From M3007 sp031373665 (lineage in GTDB: Bacteria; Bacteroidota; Bacteroidia; Chitinophagales; Saprospiraceae), in the NCBI GenBank assembly GCA_031373665.1, contig JANMMZ010000092.1:7704-71703 (forward strand): a stretch of DNA of 64,000 bases, in the 5' to 3' direction. Each line of letters begins with the position of its first letter. Position 1 is the first letter of the stretch. Shown here in pieces: positions 19,173 to 27,703 of this stretch. The position numbers were made by a program, and so were the translations under genes. The notes below the pieces were generated by a model. It was not told the origin of the DNA. It did not search any database and worked only from the letters and a program-made list of their open reading frames with translations.

Positions 19173-20285
19173 TCAAAATTTCCAACGTCCATCCAATAAA
19201 TCTAGCACATTTTCATTATATCGGTTTTGGTTGGCATAGGAAATACGTTTTGCATAGGCCAATTTTCCTGTGATTATGGCTGGGTGTATCTGCAATGCAT
19301 GGGCACATTCTTGTACTTTTTTTGGTGACAGATAGTTGGCTACAGTACTCATTTGGGCTAATATTTCTGGGTGTTTTAATTTTTCGGCCGCCATGTGATT
19401 GGCTTGTTTTTCAAATTCATCAGAGGACTTGTGTTGTAGGTCATCAAGGAAATAGGGCGTTTTTTCGTCCAAGTGCAGTAATACATGAGCAATTTCATGC
19501 GAAACAGTAAACCAGAAATTATCAATACGTTTGTACCGCGCGGTGTAAACTACTACAGGATTGACGCCGGAGAAAAAGGCGGCACCGTCTAAATAAGTTT
19601 TTTGAAGATGGGGAAGGACAAAGAATATGACTCCACATTCAGATAGTTGTTTAAGAAACACATTGATCCCGTTCTCTGCTATCGTGAACTGATGGATTTG
19701 ATCAAACAGTGTTTGAAGGGCTGATTTATTGTATGGTTTTCTTTCTTGTCGTTCTGCAACATCTTTGGCCTTTTGAAACCAAGCGAAGGCATAAGCAGCA
19801 TTAAACTGATTGTAAGAGTCGGACTTGCGGGCAAGAAAAGGCTGATATTTTTGATCTATATTTGAAAAATTGAGTTCATCCATTTTCCAATATAATTTAA
19901 CTTGATTTACCAAGTCATTGGTAGTGTCAAATGGAGTCAACCATCTTTTTGCGATCATATCCTTCACAGGCATACGCTCATAAATCATAGCCTTTACATC
20001 TGCTTCTTTTTCCTGTTCCGATTTTTCCTGCCTAAGCCAAAGTTGGTAGGTGGTGTTCAAATTCACCCAATATTGGGTGGTGGTATCGAAAATTTCGGCA
20101 AATAATCGGGCGTTATCAAATGTAAGAGTTTGCTGGTCTTGTAGTATTTTATTGATGTGTTTTGGAGAGATATTTAAAACGCTTGCAAGGTCTTCTTGTG
20201 TCCAATCTCGGAGTTCAAGTTGTTCTTTGATAAAATAGCCAGGACCAAATTTTTTGGCGGGTCTGAGAGATGTAGTAGATACCAT
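19173..20285 (-). CDS. higA: HigA-type antitoxin fused to an ImmA/IrrE metallopeptidase domain
   Basis: A 370-residue protein. Residues about 15-75 are an XRE/HigA helix-turn-helix ('WTQEDLASVLNISPKHINKI'), expected to bind the toxin promoter. Residues about 195-310 are an ImmA/IrrE (COG2856) zinc peptidase domain with HEIAH at 263-267 and a later Glu in 'DEFEKQANHMAAEKL' as likely third zinc ligand. The gene lies 62 nt downstream of a HigB/RelE-type toxin gene, the toxin-first order typical of higBA. Antitoxin neutralises toxin; the peptidase part could control antitoxin or repressor stability, but that is inference. Standard HigA antitoxins are about 100 residues, so this is a long fused form. 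Confidence 0.85.
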   Translation of the reverse strand: MVSTTSLRPAKKFGPGYFIKEQLELRDWTQEDLASVLNISPKHINKILQDQQTLTFDNARLFAEIFDTTTQYWVNLNTTYQLWLRQEKSEQEKEADVKAMIYERMPVKDMIAKRWLTPFDTTNDLVNQVKLYWKMDELNFSNIDQKYQPFLARKSDSYNQFNAAYAFAWFQKAKDVAERQERKPYNKSALQTLFDQIHQFTIAENGINVFLKQLSECGVIFFVLPHLQKTYLDGAAFFSGVNPVVVYTARYKRIDNFWFTVSHEIAHVLLHLDEKTPYFLDDLQHKSSDEFEKQANHMAAEKLKHPEILAQMSTVANYLSPKKVQECAHALQIHPAIITGKLAYAKRISYANQNRYNENVLDLLDGRWKF

Positions 20286-20347
20286 GATGAGGACGTTTTT
20301 TTAGAAATAACAGAAGGATTAAAAAGAAAGAGGCAACTGAAAATGAG

Positions 20348-20656
20348 TCAATCTCCATAATGGTTAGAAATGTCAGATAGTAAAAACCGTCCAACTGTTT
20401 GGTTTTCATCTTCCCATTCTACACTCATTTCTAACCTGTATTTATCGTTCAGTCGCATAGAATAAATATCGGAATTGATTAATTTTTTAAACCTCAATCC
20501 CCTATCCGCTACAAGGTCGTGGATGCTTTCTGCCGCTTCAATTTTCTGTATTGTAGCAAAAAACTTATCAATCACTTGATTGGGCAGTTTATACTTAGTA
20601 GATTTCCCAGTGGTATAGAGAGTCTCTAAGTGTCTATTGGTTAAAAGTACTTCCAA
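20348..20656 (-). CDS. higB: HigB/RelE-type toxin, probable ribosome-dependent mRNA interferase
   Basis: A RelE/ParE-superfamily toxin of 102 residues when started at the TTG at 20656, where the sequence LEVLLTNRHLETLY aligns with the usual MEV(L/T)F start of the family. ATG codons at 20716 and 20710 would add about 20 residues with no counterpart in HigB. Family features seen: 'TTGKSTKYKLP' near the start, 'FKKLINSDIYSMRLNDKYRLEM' in the core and the C-terminal 'LLSDISNHYG'. HigB toxins cleave mRNA on the ribosome. It is upstream of higA on the same strand. The choice of TTG is a judgement from alignment memory; the protein identity is firmer than the start. Confidence 0.8.
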   Translation of the reverse strand: MEVLLTNRHLETLYTTGKSTKYKLPNQVIDKFFATIQKIEAAESIHDLVADRGLRFKKLINSDIYSMRLNDKYRLEMSVEWEDENQTVGRFLLSDISNHYGD

Positions 20657-20826
20657 ACAACTGAATTTTTCAAATCCGAGCAAAGGTACGCATAAAAGGT
20701 TAAACTGCATAAACAATTTAACTTTTTAGGTGAAATTAATTATTTGATTTGCTCTTTTGACTAGTTTTTGAATAATATTGGACTGTTTTTTTGGGTCGAA
20801 GACCAGTGGTAGCAATGTGTGAGGGT

Positions 20827-20855
20827 GTTAGTTTTGGGTCGGAGACCCCACTAAC
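20827..20855 (-). terminator. Hairpin downstream of the FtsX-type permease gene
   Basis: An imperfect stem (20827-20832 plus 20836-20840 with 20844-20848 plus 20850-20855) just past the permease stop codon. A second copy of its core (GGGTCGAAGACC) lies about 45 nt away at 20793-20804. There is no T-run on the minus strand, so termination is uncertain. Confidence 0.35.
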
Positions 20856-20861
20856 AGTGCC

Positions 20862-23315
20862 TTATTCGCCTTTAAGCGAGTGTACTGGATTGGCCAAGGC
20901 CGCCCGAACACTTTGGATGCTCACTGTCAAAAATGCGATAGCCACCGCGCCCGCGCCTGCTGCTACAAACATCCACCATTGGATATCAATGCGATAGGCG
21001 AAATCGGCTAACCAGCGTTGCATCGCGAAATAGACCACCGGGGTGGCAACGACCAGGGCAATGAGTACCAATTTCAAAAAATCTTTGGCCAACAAACCTG
21101 TGATACCGGCCACCGAAGCACCCAATACTTTTCGGATACCGATTTCTTTTTTGCGCTGACGTACAGTAAAGTCCACTAAACCGAATAGGCCAAAACAGGC
21201 CAGAAAAATGGCAACGCCCGCAAAATCGCCGATGAGTTGCATCAGCCGTGACTCTTGAGCGTAGGTCTCGCGCAAATCGTCGGTGATGAAACTATATTCA
21301 AAGGCTTTGCCGGGGAAAAATTGCTGCCAAACTTTTTCAATGTCGGTGGTAACGGCTTGGGTATTGTCAGATTGGAGGCGAATGGCGAAAGCCGTAAATG
21401 CGCCCGGTGCTACATTCATAATGACAGGTGTCATTGCATTTTGAAGTCCGGCAGTGTTGAAGTTGTTGACCACTCCAATCACTTTTCCCGGTGGTGCGCC
21501 CCCTCGCGATACATTTTGCCCAATAGCGGCTTCGGCATTGTCCCATCCAAAGGTACGCACGGCCATTTCATTGATCACATAGCCGCCCAAATGGTCGGTT
21601 CCGTAAGATTTGTTGAATTCGCGCCCAGCAATGACTTTGAGTTTAAAGGTCTCTACAAAGTCATAATCCACCGATATACTTCCCACAAATACGTTGTCTT
21701 CTATCTTGATCTTATCGGTAGCCACAGGGAACAATGGTGCTCCAAAACCCGGCAGCGAAGAGCACAAGGTGACTTCTGCAACACCCGGATTTTGAAGTAG
21801 CAATTCGTCAAAAGCATTCATTCGCTTCCTAAGGGTGGAGTCGCCGGGTGAAAATGCTGAATTGATGTTGTCGCTCGATAAAGGGATGGCAATGATTTTT
21901 TCGGCATCAAATCCCAAGGGCGTTTTCAGCCAATAACTCAATTGCGACTGCATGATGAGGGTGCCGCAGAGCAGGGCAATACTGATAGCAAATTGCGTGG
22001 TAATCAAGGATTTGCGCAGCCACTGCCCTTTACCACCCGGTACGGCAGGGCTATTTTTTTGAAATACTTCAGCGGTTTTGAATCGGCTGGCAAACAATGC
22101 CGGATAGATGCCTGCCACCAACCCGGTGCCAATAAATATACTCGCAAAAACCAAGGTCAATGGCCAATCGCGGAGGAGGTGGTAACTGATATATTTGTCA
22201 TTTTGAGCATTGAATAACGGTATCAGCACCAGTAGCAATAACATGGCGATGACAAAAGCAAAACCGCTCACCAACATGGTTTCGGTTAAAAACTGCCCAA
22301 CGAGGGAAGTGCGCGTAGCACCGAGTGTTTTGCGCACCGCCACTTCCTTACTGCGATCGAGGTAAACCGCCGTGGATAGGTTGACAAAATTGATACCTGC
22401 AATCAACAGGATCAAAAAACCGACGATCCCAAATACTCGTAAAAAAGTTGGGTTGGCAGTAGCCACTACTTCATCAGTAGCGGTGCTGTGCTGGTGGAGG
22501 CGACTTACTGGAAATAGGCTAAAAAATTGTTTGTCTGTGAAGCGGGCATCGCCGTATTTTTTCAAGAATGCAGGAAACAAAGCGTTGGCATCATTGACAT
22601 TGGTATTTTTTTTCAAAATAACATAGGCATAAGTATAAGAGGCCAACCAATTGGTTGTCAGTACTTTGGTCACAATGGGTCGGGCGGAGGCTGGTTCGGC
22701 ATCTGTGATATTACGGAAAGGAAGGAGCAACTCTAGGGATAAGTGCGACTGTCGAGGCAATCGCCTAATAATGCCCGTCACTGTAAAAATGGCTTCCTCT
22801 CCCACGCGCAACTGCCGCCCCATTGCATTTTCTACTCCAAAAATCCTTTTGGCCGTCTCGTCAGTTAGCACTGCCGAAAAGGGCTCATCCAGTGCTGTGT
22901 TGGGGTCGCCATGCATAAAATCGAAGCCCAATACTTCTTGGGCTGTGCTATCGGCAAAGAGCGCGTACTCAATTTCAAACTGACGATCGCTCTGTGGGTC
23001 GCTGACGCTGAGGCTGCGTGGAAACAGGCGTGCTACGGCTTCTACTTGTGGGAAAAAGTCAGGCATGGCTGCTCCCATTGGGGCAGGGCAACGATTGAGG
23101 TCAAGCGGTTCGCCCGTGAATTCGGCATGGTAGCCCACGCGGTAAAGGCGGTCAATTTTCGGGTAAAATGTATCAAAGTTTTGCTCATACTGGAGGTAAG
23201 TGACAATCAAAAAGCAACAAGCCATGCCCACGCTCATACCGATGAGGTTGATCGTGGTGTATTTGGCACTTTTGCGGAGATTGCGCAAGGCAAGGCGGAG
23301 GGTATTGAATGTCAT
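20862..23315 (-). CDS. MacB/FtsX-family ABC transporter permease
   Basis: An 817-residue inner-membrane protein with two repeats of the MacB periplasmic-core plus FtsX permease arrangement. The N-terminus 'LRLALRNLRKSAKYTTINL' with one membrane helix leads into a large periplasmic domain. A cluster of three helices near 285-405 includes 'RSKEVAVRKTLGATRTSLV'. A second block repeats the layout and ends with 'RQRKKEIGIRKVLGASVAGI' and two more helices. These FtsX signature loops contact the ATPase. Such permeases act as mechanotransmitters in efflux or envelope stress rather than as true channels. No ATPase or membrane-fusion gene adjoins, so the partner is elsewhere. The family is widely duplicated in Bacteroidota, often near two-component systems. 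Confidence 0.93.
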   Translation of the reverse strand: MTFNTLRLALRNLRKSAKYTTINLIGMSVGMACCFLIVTYLQYEQNFDTFYPKIDRLYRVGYHAEFTGEPLDLNRCPAPMGAAMPDFFPQVEAVARLFPRSLSVSDPQSDRQFEIEYALFADSTAQEVLGFDFMHGDPNTALDEPFSAVLTDETAKRIFGVENAMGRQLRVGEEAIFTVTGIIRRLPRQSHLSLELLLPFRNITDAEPASARPIVTKVLTTNWLASYTYAYVILKKNTNVNDANALFPAFLKKYGDARFTDKQFFSLFPVSRLHQHSTATDEVVATANPTFLRVFGIVGFLILLIAGINFVNLSTAVYLDRSKEVAVRKTLGATRTSLVGQFLTETMLVSGFAFVIAMLLLLVLIPLFNAQNDKYISYHLLRDWPLTLVFASIFIGTGLVAGIYPALFASRFKTAEVFQKNSPAVPGGKGQWLRKSLITTQFAISIALLCGTLIMQSQLSYWLKTPLGFDAEKIIAIPLSSDNINSAFSPGDSTLRKRMNAFDELLLQNPGVAEVTLCSSLPGFGAPLFPVATDKIKIEDNVFVGSISVDYDFVETFKLKVIAGREFNKSYGTDHLGGYVINEMAVRTFGWDNAEAAIGQNVSRGGAPPGKVIGVVNNFNTAGLQNAMTPVIMNVAPGAFTAFAIRLQSDNTQAVTTDIEKVWQQFFPGKAFEYSFITDDLRETYAQESRLMQLIGDFAGVAIFLACFGLFGLVDFTVRQRKKEIGIRKVLGASVAGITGLLAKDFLKLVLIALVVATPVVYFAMQRWLADFAYRIDIQWWMFVAAGAGAVAIAFLTVSIQSVRAALANPVHSLKGE

Positions 23316-23357
23316 AATGGAAAAGTTTAGTAAATTTTCGGGATAAATCTATTAAAC

Positions 23358-23606
23358 CTAGTCCTCGACTTTTCCTAAATTTGGATGAATGGCCGTTTGG
23401 AGATACTCAAGAGCAGATTTATGGCTGTTGACGGTCAGCATTATTTCCTCAAAACTTTCTATCCCCGCTTTCAGATTTTCAATGATGTCATTGGCCAGCA
23501 CGTCAGGGTCGGGCAAGTTATCCAGATCGGTCAGGCTCTTGTCTTTGATCCACGAAATATCGAGACTTGTTTTGTCGCGCTCAATGATGTATTGAGGGTC
23601 GTCCAT
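23358..23606 (-). CDS. Short protein matching the C-terminus of type I methylase HsdM, probable remnant
   Basis: An 82-residue frame from the ATG at 23606 (an ATG at 23681 would add 25 residues). The sequence 'RDKTSLDISWIKDKSLTDL', then 'NLPDPDVLANDIIENL' and 'AGIESFEEI', matches what I know as the extreme C-terminal segment of N-6 adenine methylases of type I restriction systems (HsdM). The catalytic NPPY motif and SAM-binding parts are absent, and no hsdS or hsdR gene lies nearby. It is therefore most likely a leftover of a deleted restriction-modification locus, or a free-standing small protein made from that segment. It sits between the permease gene and a large T9SS gene. Confidence 0.6.
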   Translation of the reverse strand: MDDPQYIIERDKTSLDISWIKDKSLTDLDNLPDPDVLANDIIENLKAGIESFEEIMLTVNSHKSALEYLQTAIHPNLGKVED

Positions 23607-23731
23607 TCTAGTACTTATTTTTGTTGTGTGGCTTTTGGCCAAATTATTACATAAAGGTATTAGATAAAATTTAATCTTCAAAACTTATATCCAATTGATT
23701 AACAATGCACTACAGAGGATGCCGCTTTACA

Positions 23732-26700
23732 TCAATCCCCACACTTCAAAATCTTCCCACGTGCCAAAGCACCACCCTTCATATCCACCACCTCAATGAT
23801 ATACATACCATCAGACAATACCGTGCTTAGGCCAAATTCGTTGTTAGAAATAGATTGCTCCATTTTTAATTGACCCAGCATATCAAAGACCCTGATACGA
23901 TGGTTTTGACCCATCCATTCCACCGGAATATCCATATTGAATCGTCCGTTGGTAGGATTGGGATACACTCGGAGGTGCATTGGTGCAGCCATATCAGGAT
24001 ATTTAGTACCCGATGGTGGCTCAACGCATTGTGCTATTTGATCCAATAGTACTTGAAATTTTGGGCGATCCGTCCACGGTGCAGGGTCGTCGTCACTGAA
24101 AATATGTCCCCAAGATCCATAGATACTCTGCCAAGGCCCCACCAACACAAATGCCAAAGGTAATTCACTGCCCAAGACGCGCAAACTATCGAGCATCCTA
24201 TCATATAACGCATACATGCCGGGGTGCACCTGAGCATCGTACATGGACTGAATATAAGGAGGCACTGAAAAATCGGTGAAATGCTGACCACCTTCGTAAT
24301 TCACTACTTTTTTCCCGTATAATTTAGCGGTTCTATACACCATTTCCCAATGTGGGTAAAAATCAAGGAATACATTATTGGCATTTTCCAGCACATCTTC
24401 GGGCGTAGCCGCTGCACCCAATGCTTGGAGATTGGGGTTGCCAGTATTGCCATGATTGAGCCCCACGTACCACGATGGAGATATATAATCGTACTTTGTT
24501 TGGTCGGCTTGGGCGAGTATTTCTTCAGTGATCCAATCGTAGCCATTTTGGGTGCCAAGTACCCGTTTTAGCCGCGTATTTTGGGTGCCCCAGACCGACA
24601 TCCAAATATCAAACGCGTGGGTAGCGCGTTCGGTGTATCGCCTTGGATAACTGATGTTTTGAGGGCCATTTTGAGCCACCCACGTTGCCTGCGGGAAAAT
24701 CCAGTTCCATACCTCATTACTGTATTCGATATATACTGAAATACCGGGTTTGAGTTGATTGCGGAATAAGGTCGCCATTTGGGCGATATAATCGTCATCG
24801 GCTTTATGCGGAATACAGATCCATATATTTTGGTTTAGCCGGTTGGCTATATCTATGATGTACTCGTAGGCTGCTCCTCCATTGGGAGATTCGGCTTGGG
24901 AATAATAAGTAGGGCGAGTCCGATTGGCCCATTGTGTTTGTTCGCTACCATTGGTTCGAGTCCAATCCATAAAGCGTAAGGTATTGAATGTCTTGCATTT
25001 ATCTAAAAAACCTTGTCTGAATGGCTGCGCCAAATAGGTGTCAATATTACTCAACTCCACCACTCGAATATTGCGCACGTGATTGCCCAATTGGGAGGCA
25101 GTAAGGTTGAAAAAAATATTATCTTGATTGTTGACCACAAAATCTATTTGTCCGGGTGTGGAATTGGTCACCGTGACATCACCAAACATCTGTAAAGTGC
25201 CTACCCCATCGTAGAGCAAGCGCATCGGTACGCCCACCGGGATAAAACCAATGGCAGAGATAATACCACGCATGTTATTTTGCCCACTTCCACTGGGTAC
25301 AATAAATGGTACTTCCATGGCATAACCATTGGTATCGGTTGGGATATACTGCTGATTTTCTGTGTTCCAGACAAAATTACCACCGGGAGGGTTAGGGTCA
25401 TAAGTGATCCATGTGCCACAAGATTTGAAAAAATCCTTGAAAGGGCGGCTTTGGGTATAATAGGCCAAACCTTCTATACCTACTCCAATTTTCATGGCAC
25501 AAGGGTCGGGTGTCCACCCCGGGCAGGTATTGCTATCGAGTTGTATATGCACCTCAAATGTATCGCGACACCCATTGGCACCATTGGCGGTGAGTTGGTA
25601 CAAACCTACTGCCAATTGATCGAAACGATTGGGATTGGTAAGAGCGGGAGCGATGGTATTGCCTGCGCTATTTTTTAATTGTAAAGGGACATTGTCGTAA
25701 TTGGTAACGACAAACCGGCCATCATTGCCGATGCAAGAGGCTAGTTTTTCATTGACTAAACCCAAGAGGCAACTAAACGAGCCACTGGTATTGAGTACCG
25801 TGATTTTTTGGGAAAGGCTGTGTTGTAACCCCAAATCGTCGGTCACGGTGAGGGTTACTGTAAGTTCTCCAATAGCCGTGAATGTATGGGACACTACCGC
25901 ACCGGATAGACTAGGTGACCCATCACCAAAGTCCCAACTATAGGCCACCACCGTACCGCCAGGATCGGAAGAGGACGAACCATCGAAGGTAATATTGTGT
26001 GGCGCAATGCCCGTAGGCTGGCTGATACTGAAATCCGCCATTGGCGGCTGGTTTACCACAACCGAGGCATCGGGGGCAACACAGGCGTAGGTTTCGCCCA
26101 TTCTTACCTCATCGGCTTGACCATTGGCTGTACCATCTCCAAGATACAATGCGAGGCTGCGAAACACAATTATATCAGTGGTGGTCTCCATCAAAGTCGG
26201 TATTGGAGCAGGTGTATCACTGCCCAATGCCGTTGGATTCACGAAGAAGGAAACCGCAGTGCCTGATGGCAAGAAATCTATTTTTACGACCAAAAAGACC
26301 GTTTCATTGGGTACTACCGCTACCGCACTAGGTAGGTAAGTGTTGTTGAGACGGAGCGACCAGCGGCGTTGTCCACCTACATTGGAGTCACCACCAAAAT
26401 AACCCACGGCTACTTTGGTACCTGTGCAGTTATCGCACCATTGCAAGTCACTTTCGTGCCAGATGGCGGCTACTGGTTGGTCATTGTTTTGGCTTTTTCG
26501 CAACAGCACGCTTGCCCATATCGAAGTGCCTGACTTCCCGATGGCATTGTCTCCATTGAGCCAGTTGGCAAAAGGGCTGTTTGCCTGCGTATTGAGCCGC
26601 CTGCCCGAAGTCAAGTACGCCAAACCGCCCGACACATAGCCTCCTTGTGTTTGAAGATCAAGCCAAGTCATGGGTGCTGAATCGGCAATTTGATACCCCG

Positions 26701-26878
26701 GAATGGTGGCATTTTCGGTTTGCACGTTCCAAGGGCGCATCCAACCTGTACCGCCTTGCAAGGCTTCGAGGGGCGTATTGGGGGCGTAATTGAAAGCATC
26801 GTAGGCTAAGTAATTGCAGGTTTGTGCCTTGGCCTGAAAAGCCATAAATAGTAACAGGAAAAAGAAAAAGTAGCGCAT
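23732..26878 (-). CDS. Secreted PKD-domain protein with glycosidase-like module, T9SS type A
   Basis: A 1048-residue exported protein. It has a signal peptide (1-19, ending AKAQ); an N-terminal beta-sandwich-like region (about 20-265); a PKD domain at about 274-360 ('YSWDFGDGSPSLSGAVVSH'); a linker; a large module at about 463-940 ('TLRFMDWTRTNGSEQTQW', 'NIWICIPHKADDDYI', 'VYIEYSNEVWNW'); and a type A sorting domain (about 962-1048, 'LRVYPNPTNGRFNMDI'). The large module looks like a TIM-barrel glycoside-hydrolase relative: the 'EYSNE.WN' and 'YEGGQH' acidic residues fall where a barrel enzyme carries its catalytic carboxylates. I know similar uncharacterised secreted proteins from Bacteroidota and Planctomycetota but no assigned substrate. 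PKD domains usually aid substrate or surface contact. Confidence 0.8.
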   Translation of the reverse strand: MRYFFFFLLLFMAFQAKAQTCNYLAYDAFNYAPNTPLEALQGGTGWMRPWNVQTENATIPGYQIADSAPMTWLDLQTQGGYVSGGLAYLTSGRRLNTQANSPFANWLNGDNAIGKSGTSIWASVLLRKSQNNDQPVAAIWHESDLQWCDNCTGTKVAVGYFGGDSNVGGQRRWSLRLNNTYLPSAVAVVPNETVFLVVKIDFLPSGTAVSFFVNPTALGSDTPAPIPTLMETTTDIIVFRSLALYLGDGTANGQADEVRMGETYACVAPDASVVVNQPPMADFSISQPTGIAPHNITFDGSSSSDPGGTVVAYSWDFGDGSPSLSGAVVSHTFTAIGELTVTLTVTDDLGLQHSLSQKITVLNTSGSFSCLLGLVNEKLASCIGNDGRFVVTNYDNVPLQLKNSAGNTIAPALTNPNRFDQLAVGLYQLTANGANGCRDTFEVHIQLDSNTCPGWTPDPCAMKIGVGIEGLAYYTQSRPFKDFFKSCGTWITYDPNPPGGNFVWNTENQQYIPTDTNGYAMEVPFIVPSGSGQNNMRGIISAIGFIPVGVPMRLLYDGVGTLQMFGDVTVTNSTPGQIDFVVNNQDNIFFNLTASQLGNHVRNIRVVELSNIDTYLAQPFRQGFLDKCKTFNTLRFMDWTRTNGSEQTQWANRTRPTYYSQAESPNGGAAYEYIIDIANRLNQNIWICIPHKADDDYIAQMATLFRNQLKPGISVYIEYSNEVWNWIFPQATWVAQNGPQNISYPRRYTERATHAFDIWMSVWGTQNTRLKRVLGTQNGYDWITEEILAQADQTKYDYISPSWYVGLNHGNTGNPNLQALGAAATPEDVLENANNVFLDFYPHWEMVYRTAKLYGKKVVNYEGGQHFTDFSVPPYIQSMYDAQVHPGMYALYDRMLDSLRVLGSELPLAFVLVGPWQSIYGSWGHIFSDDDPAPWTDRPKFQVLLDQIAQCVEPPSGTKYPDMAAPMHLRVYPNPTNGRFNMDIPVEWMGQNHRIRVFDMLGQLKMEQSISNNEFGLSTVLSDGMYIIEVVDMKGGALARGKILKCGD

Positions 26879-27064
26879 GGCGGTGGATTGTAGTGGATTG
26901 ATTAGAGAGGAGCCTATTTGCTTGTTATTTGTGCTACAAAGGTAATGCGCTTTTTTTTAAGGAGGGAGATTTACAGAAAAACCCTGAATTGATGATATTC
27001 TTTTTACCTTTACAGCACGTCTTAAAATATTGCTAAAATGCTTTAAAATATCGGCTACATTACA

Positions 27065-27361
27065 ATGTCTAATGAACTACCTTTCAATTTTACCTTTTTA
27101 GAAAATGCCACGGAGACGCTCCGTGCCATTGGGCATCCGCATCGGCTTTTGATTGTTGAGATGCTCCACCAAAGCGAATCTTTAAACGTCTCTGAAATAT
27201 TTGGCAAACTCAATATTGAGCAAGCGGTTGCAAGCCATCACCTCCGCATCTTAAAAGATAAAGGCGTAGTCATTGCTAGGCGAGATGGTAAAAATACCTA
27301 TTATTCGCTTAGTAAACCAGATTATTTTCAGATTTTAGAAGTTTTGAGTCGCGTTATCTGA
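27065..27361 (+). CDS. ArsR-family winged-helix transcriptional regulator
   Basis: A 98-residue ArsR/SmtB-type repressor: 'AIGHPHRLLIVEML' (helix 1-2), 'LNVSEIFGKLNIEQAVASHHLRIL' spanning the recognition helices (quoted here only by its ends), and the wing 'GVVIARRDGKNTYYSL'. Canonical metal sensors carry an ELCVCDL metal-binding box; here that position reads LNVSEIF, and the protein contains no cysteine at all, so arsenic or cadmium sensing through cysteine is ruled out. It may respond to another ligand or to the redox-independent state of a partner. A very strong terminator follows, so it is transcribed separately from the acetate-type operon downstream. Confidence 0.88.
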   Translation: MSNELPFNFTFLENATETLRAIGHPHRLLIVEMLHQSESLNVSEIFGKLNIEQAVASHHLRILKDKGVVIARRDGKNTYYSLSKPDYFQILEVLSRVI

Positions 27362-27412
27362 TTTTAAAATTTATTATTTTGTTTTCTTTCTTATTTTGTA
27401 GTATAAATTAGG

Positions 27413-27460
27413 AAAAAAAGAAGGCTTCTTGTCAATACCGACAAGAAGCCTTCTTTTTTT
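27413..27460. terminator. Strong bidirectional Rho-independent terminator
   Basis: A perfect 21-bp inverted repeat (27413-27433 with 27440-27460), 6-nt loop, flanked by A7 on the left and T7 on the right. It insulates the ArsR gene from the operon starting at 27704. Confidence 0.93.
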
Positions 27461-27635
27461 ATTAGTAGTTAAAAAAGACGTTTTTTTGGCCAAATTTAAT
27501 TCTCAATTAAATTATCGAAAAATAAAAAACAAAATTAAATTTGCTTTAACCTGTTTTGCTCCCAAAAAAAGAGTTTATTTTCTTATTTTTGAAAATTATT
27601 TCAAAATAAATCAACTAGATATATAGATATGTATA

Positions 27636-27643
27636 TACTTTTG
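27636..27643 (+). promoter_or_regulatory. Candidate -7 element of the acetate/propionate operon
   Basis: TACTTTTG (TAnnTTTG), 60 nt before the ATG at 27704, in a very AT-rich stretch. No convincing -33 TTG. The remainder of 27461-27703 is AT-rich and I see no gene in it. Confidence 0.4.
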
Positions 27644-27703
27644 TCCATCAAATATTCACTGACGAATTAAACCTATTTTCTAACTTTTATATTTTCAGCT
27701 AAA

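Noticed and set aside
27429..27626. 65-codon plus-strand frame after the ArsR gene
   Set aside because: It begins inside the terminator hairpin and runs through AT-rich promoter DNA; composition is Lys/Phe/Asn-rich as expected by chance.
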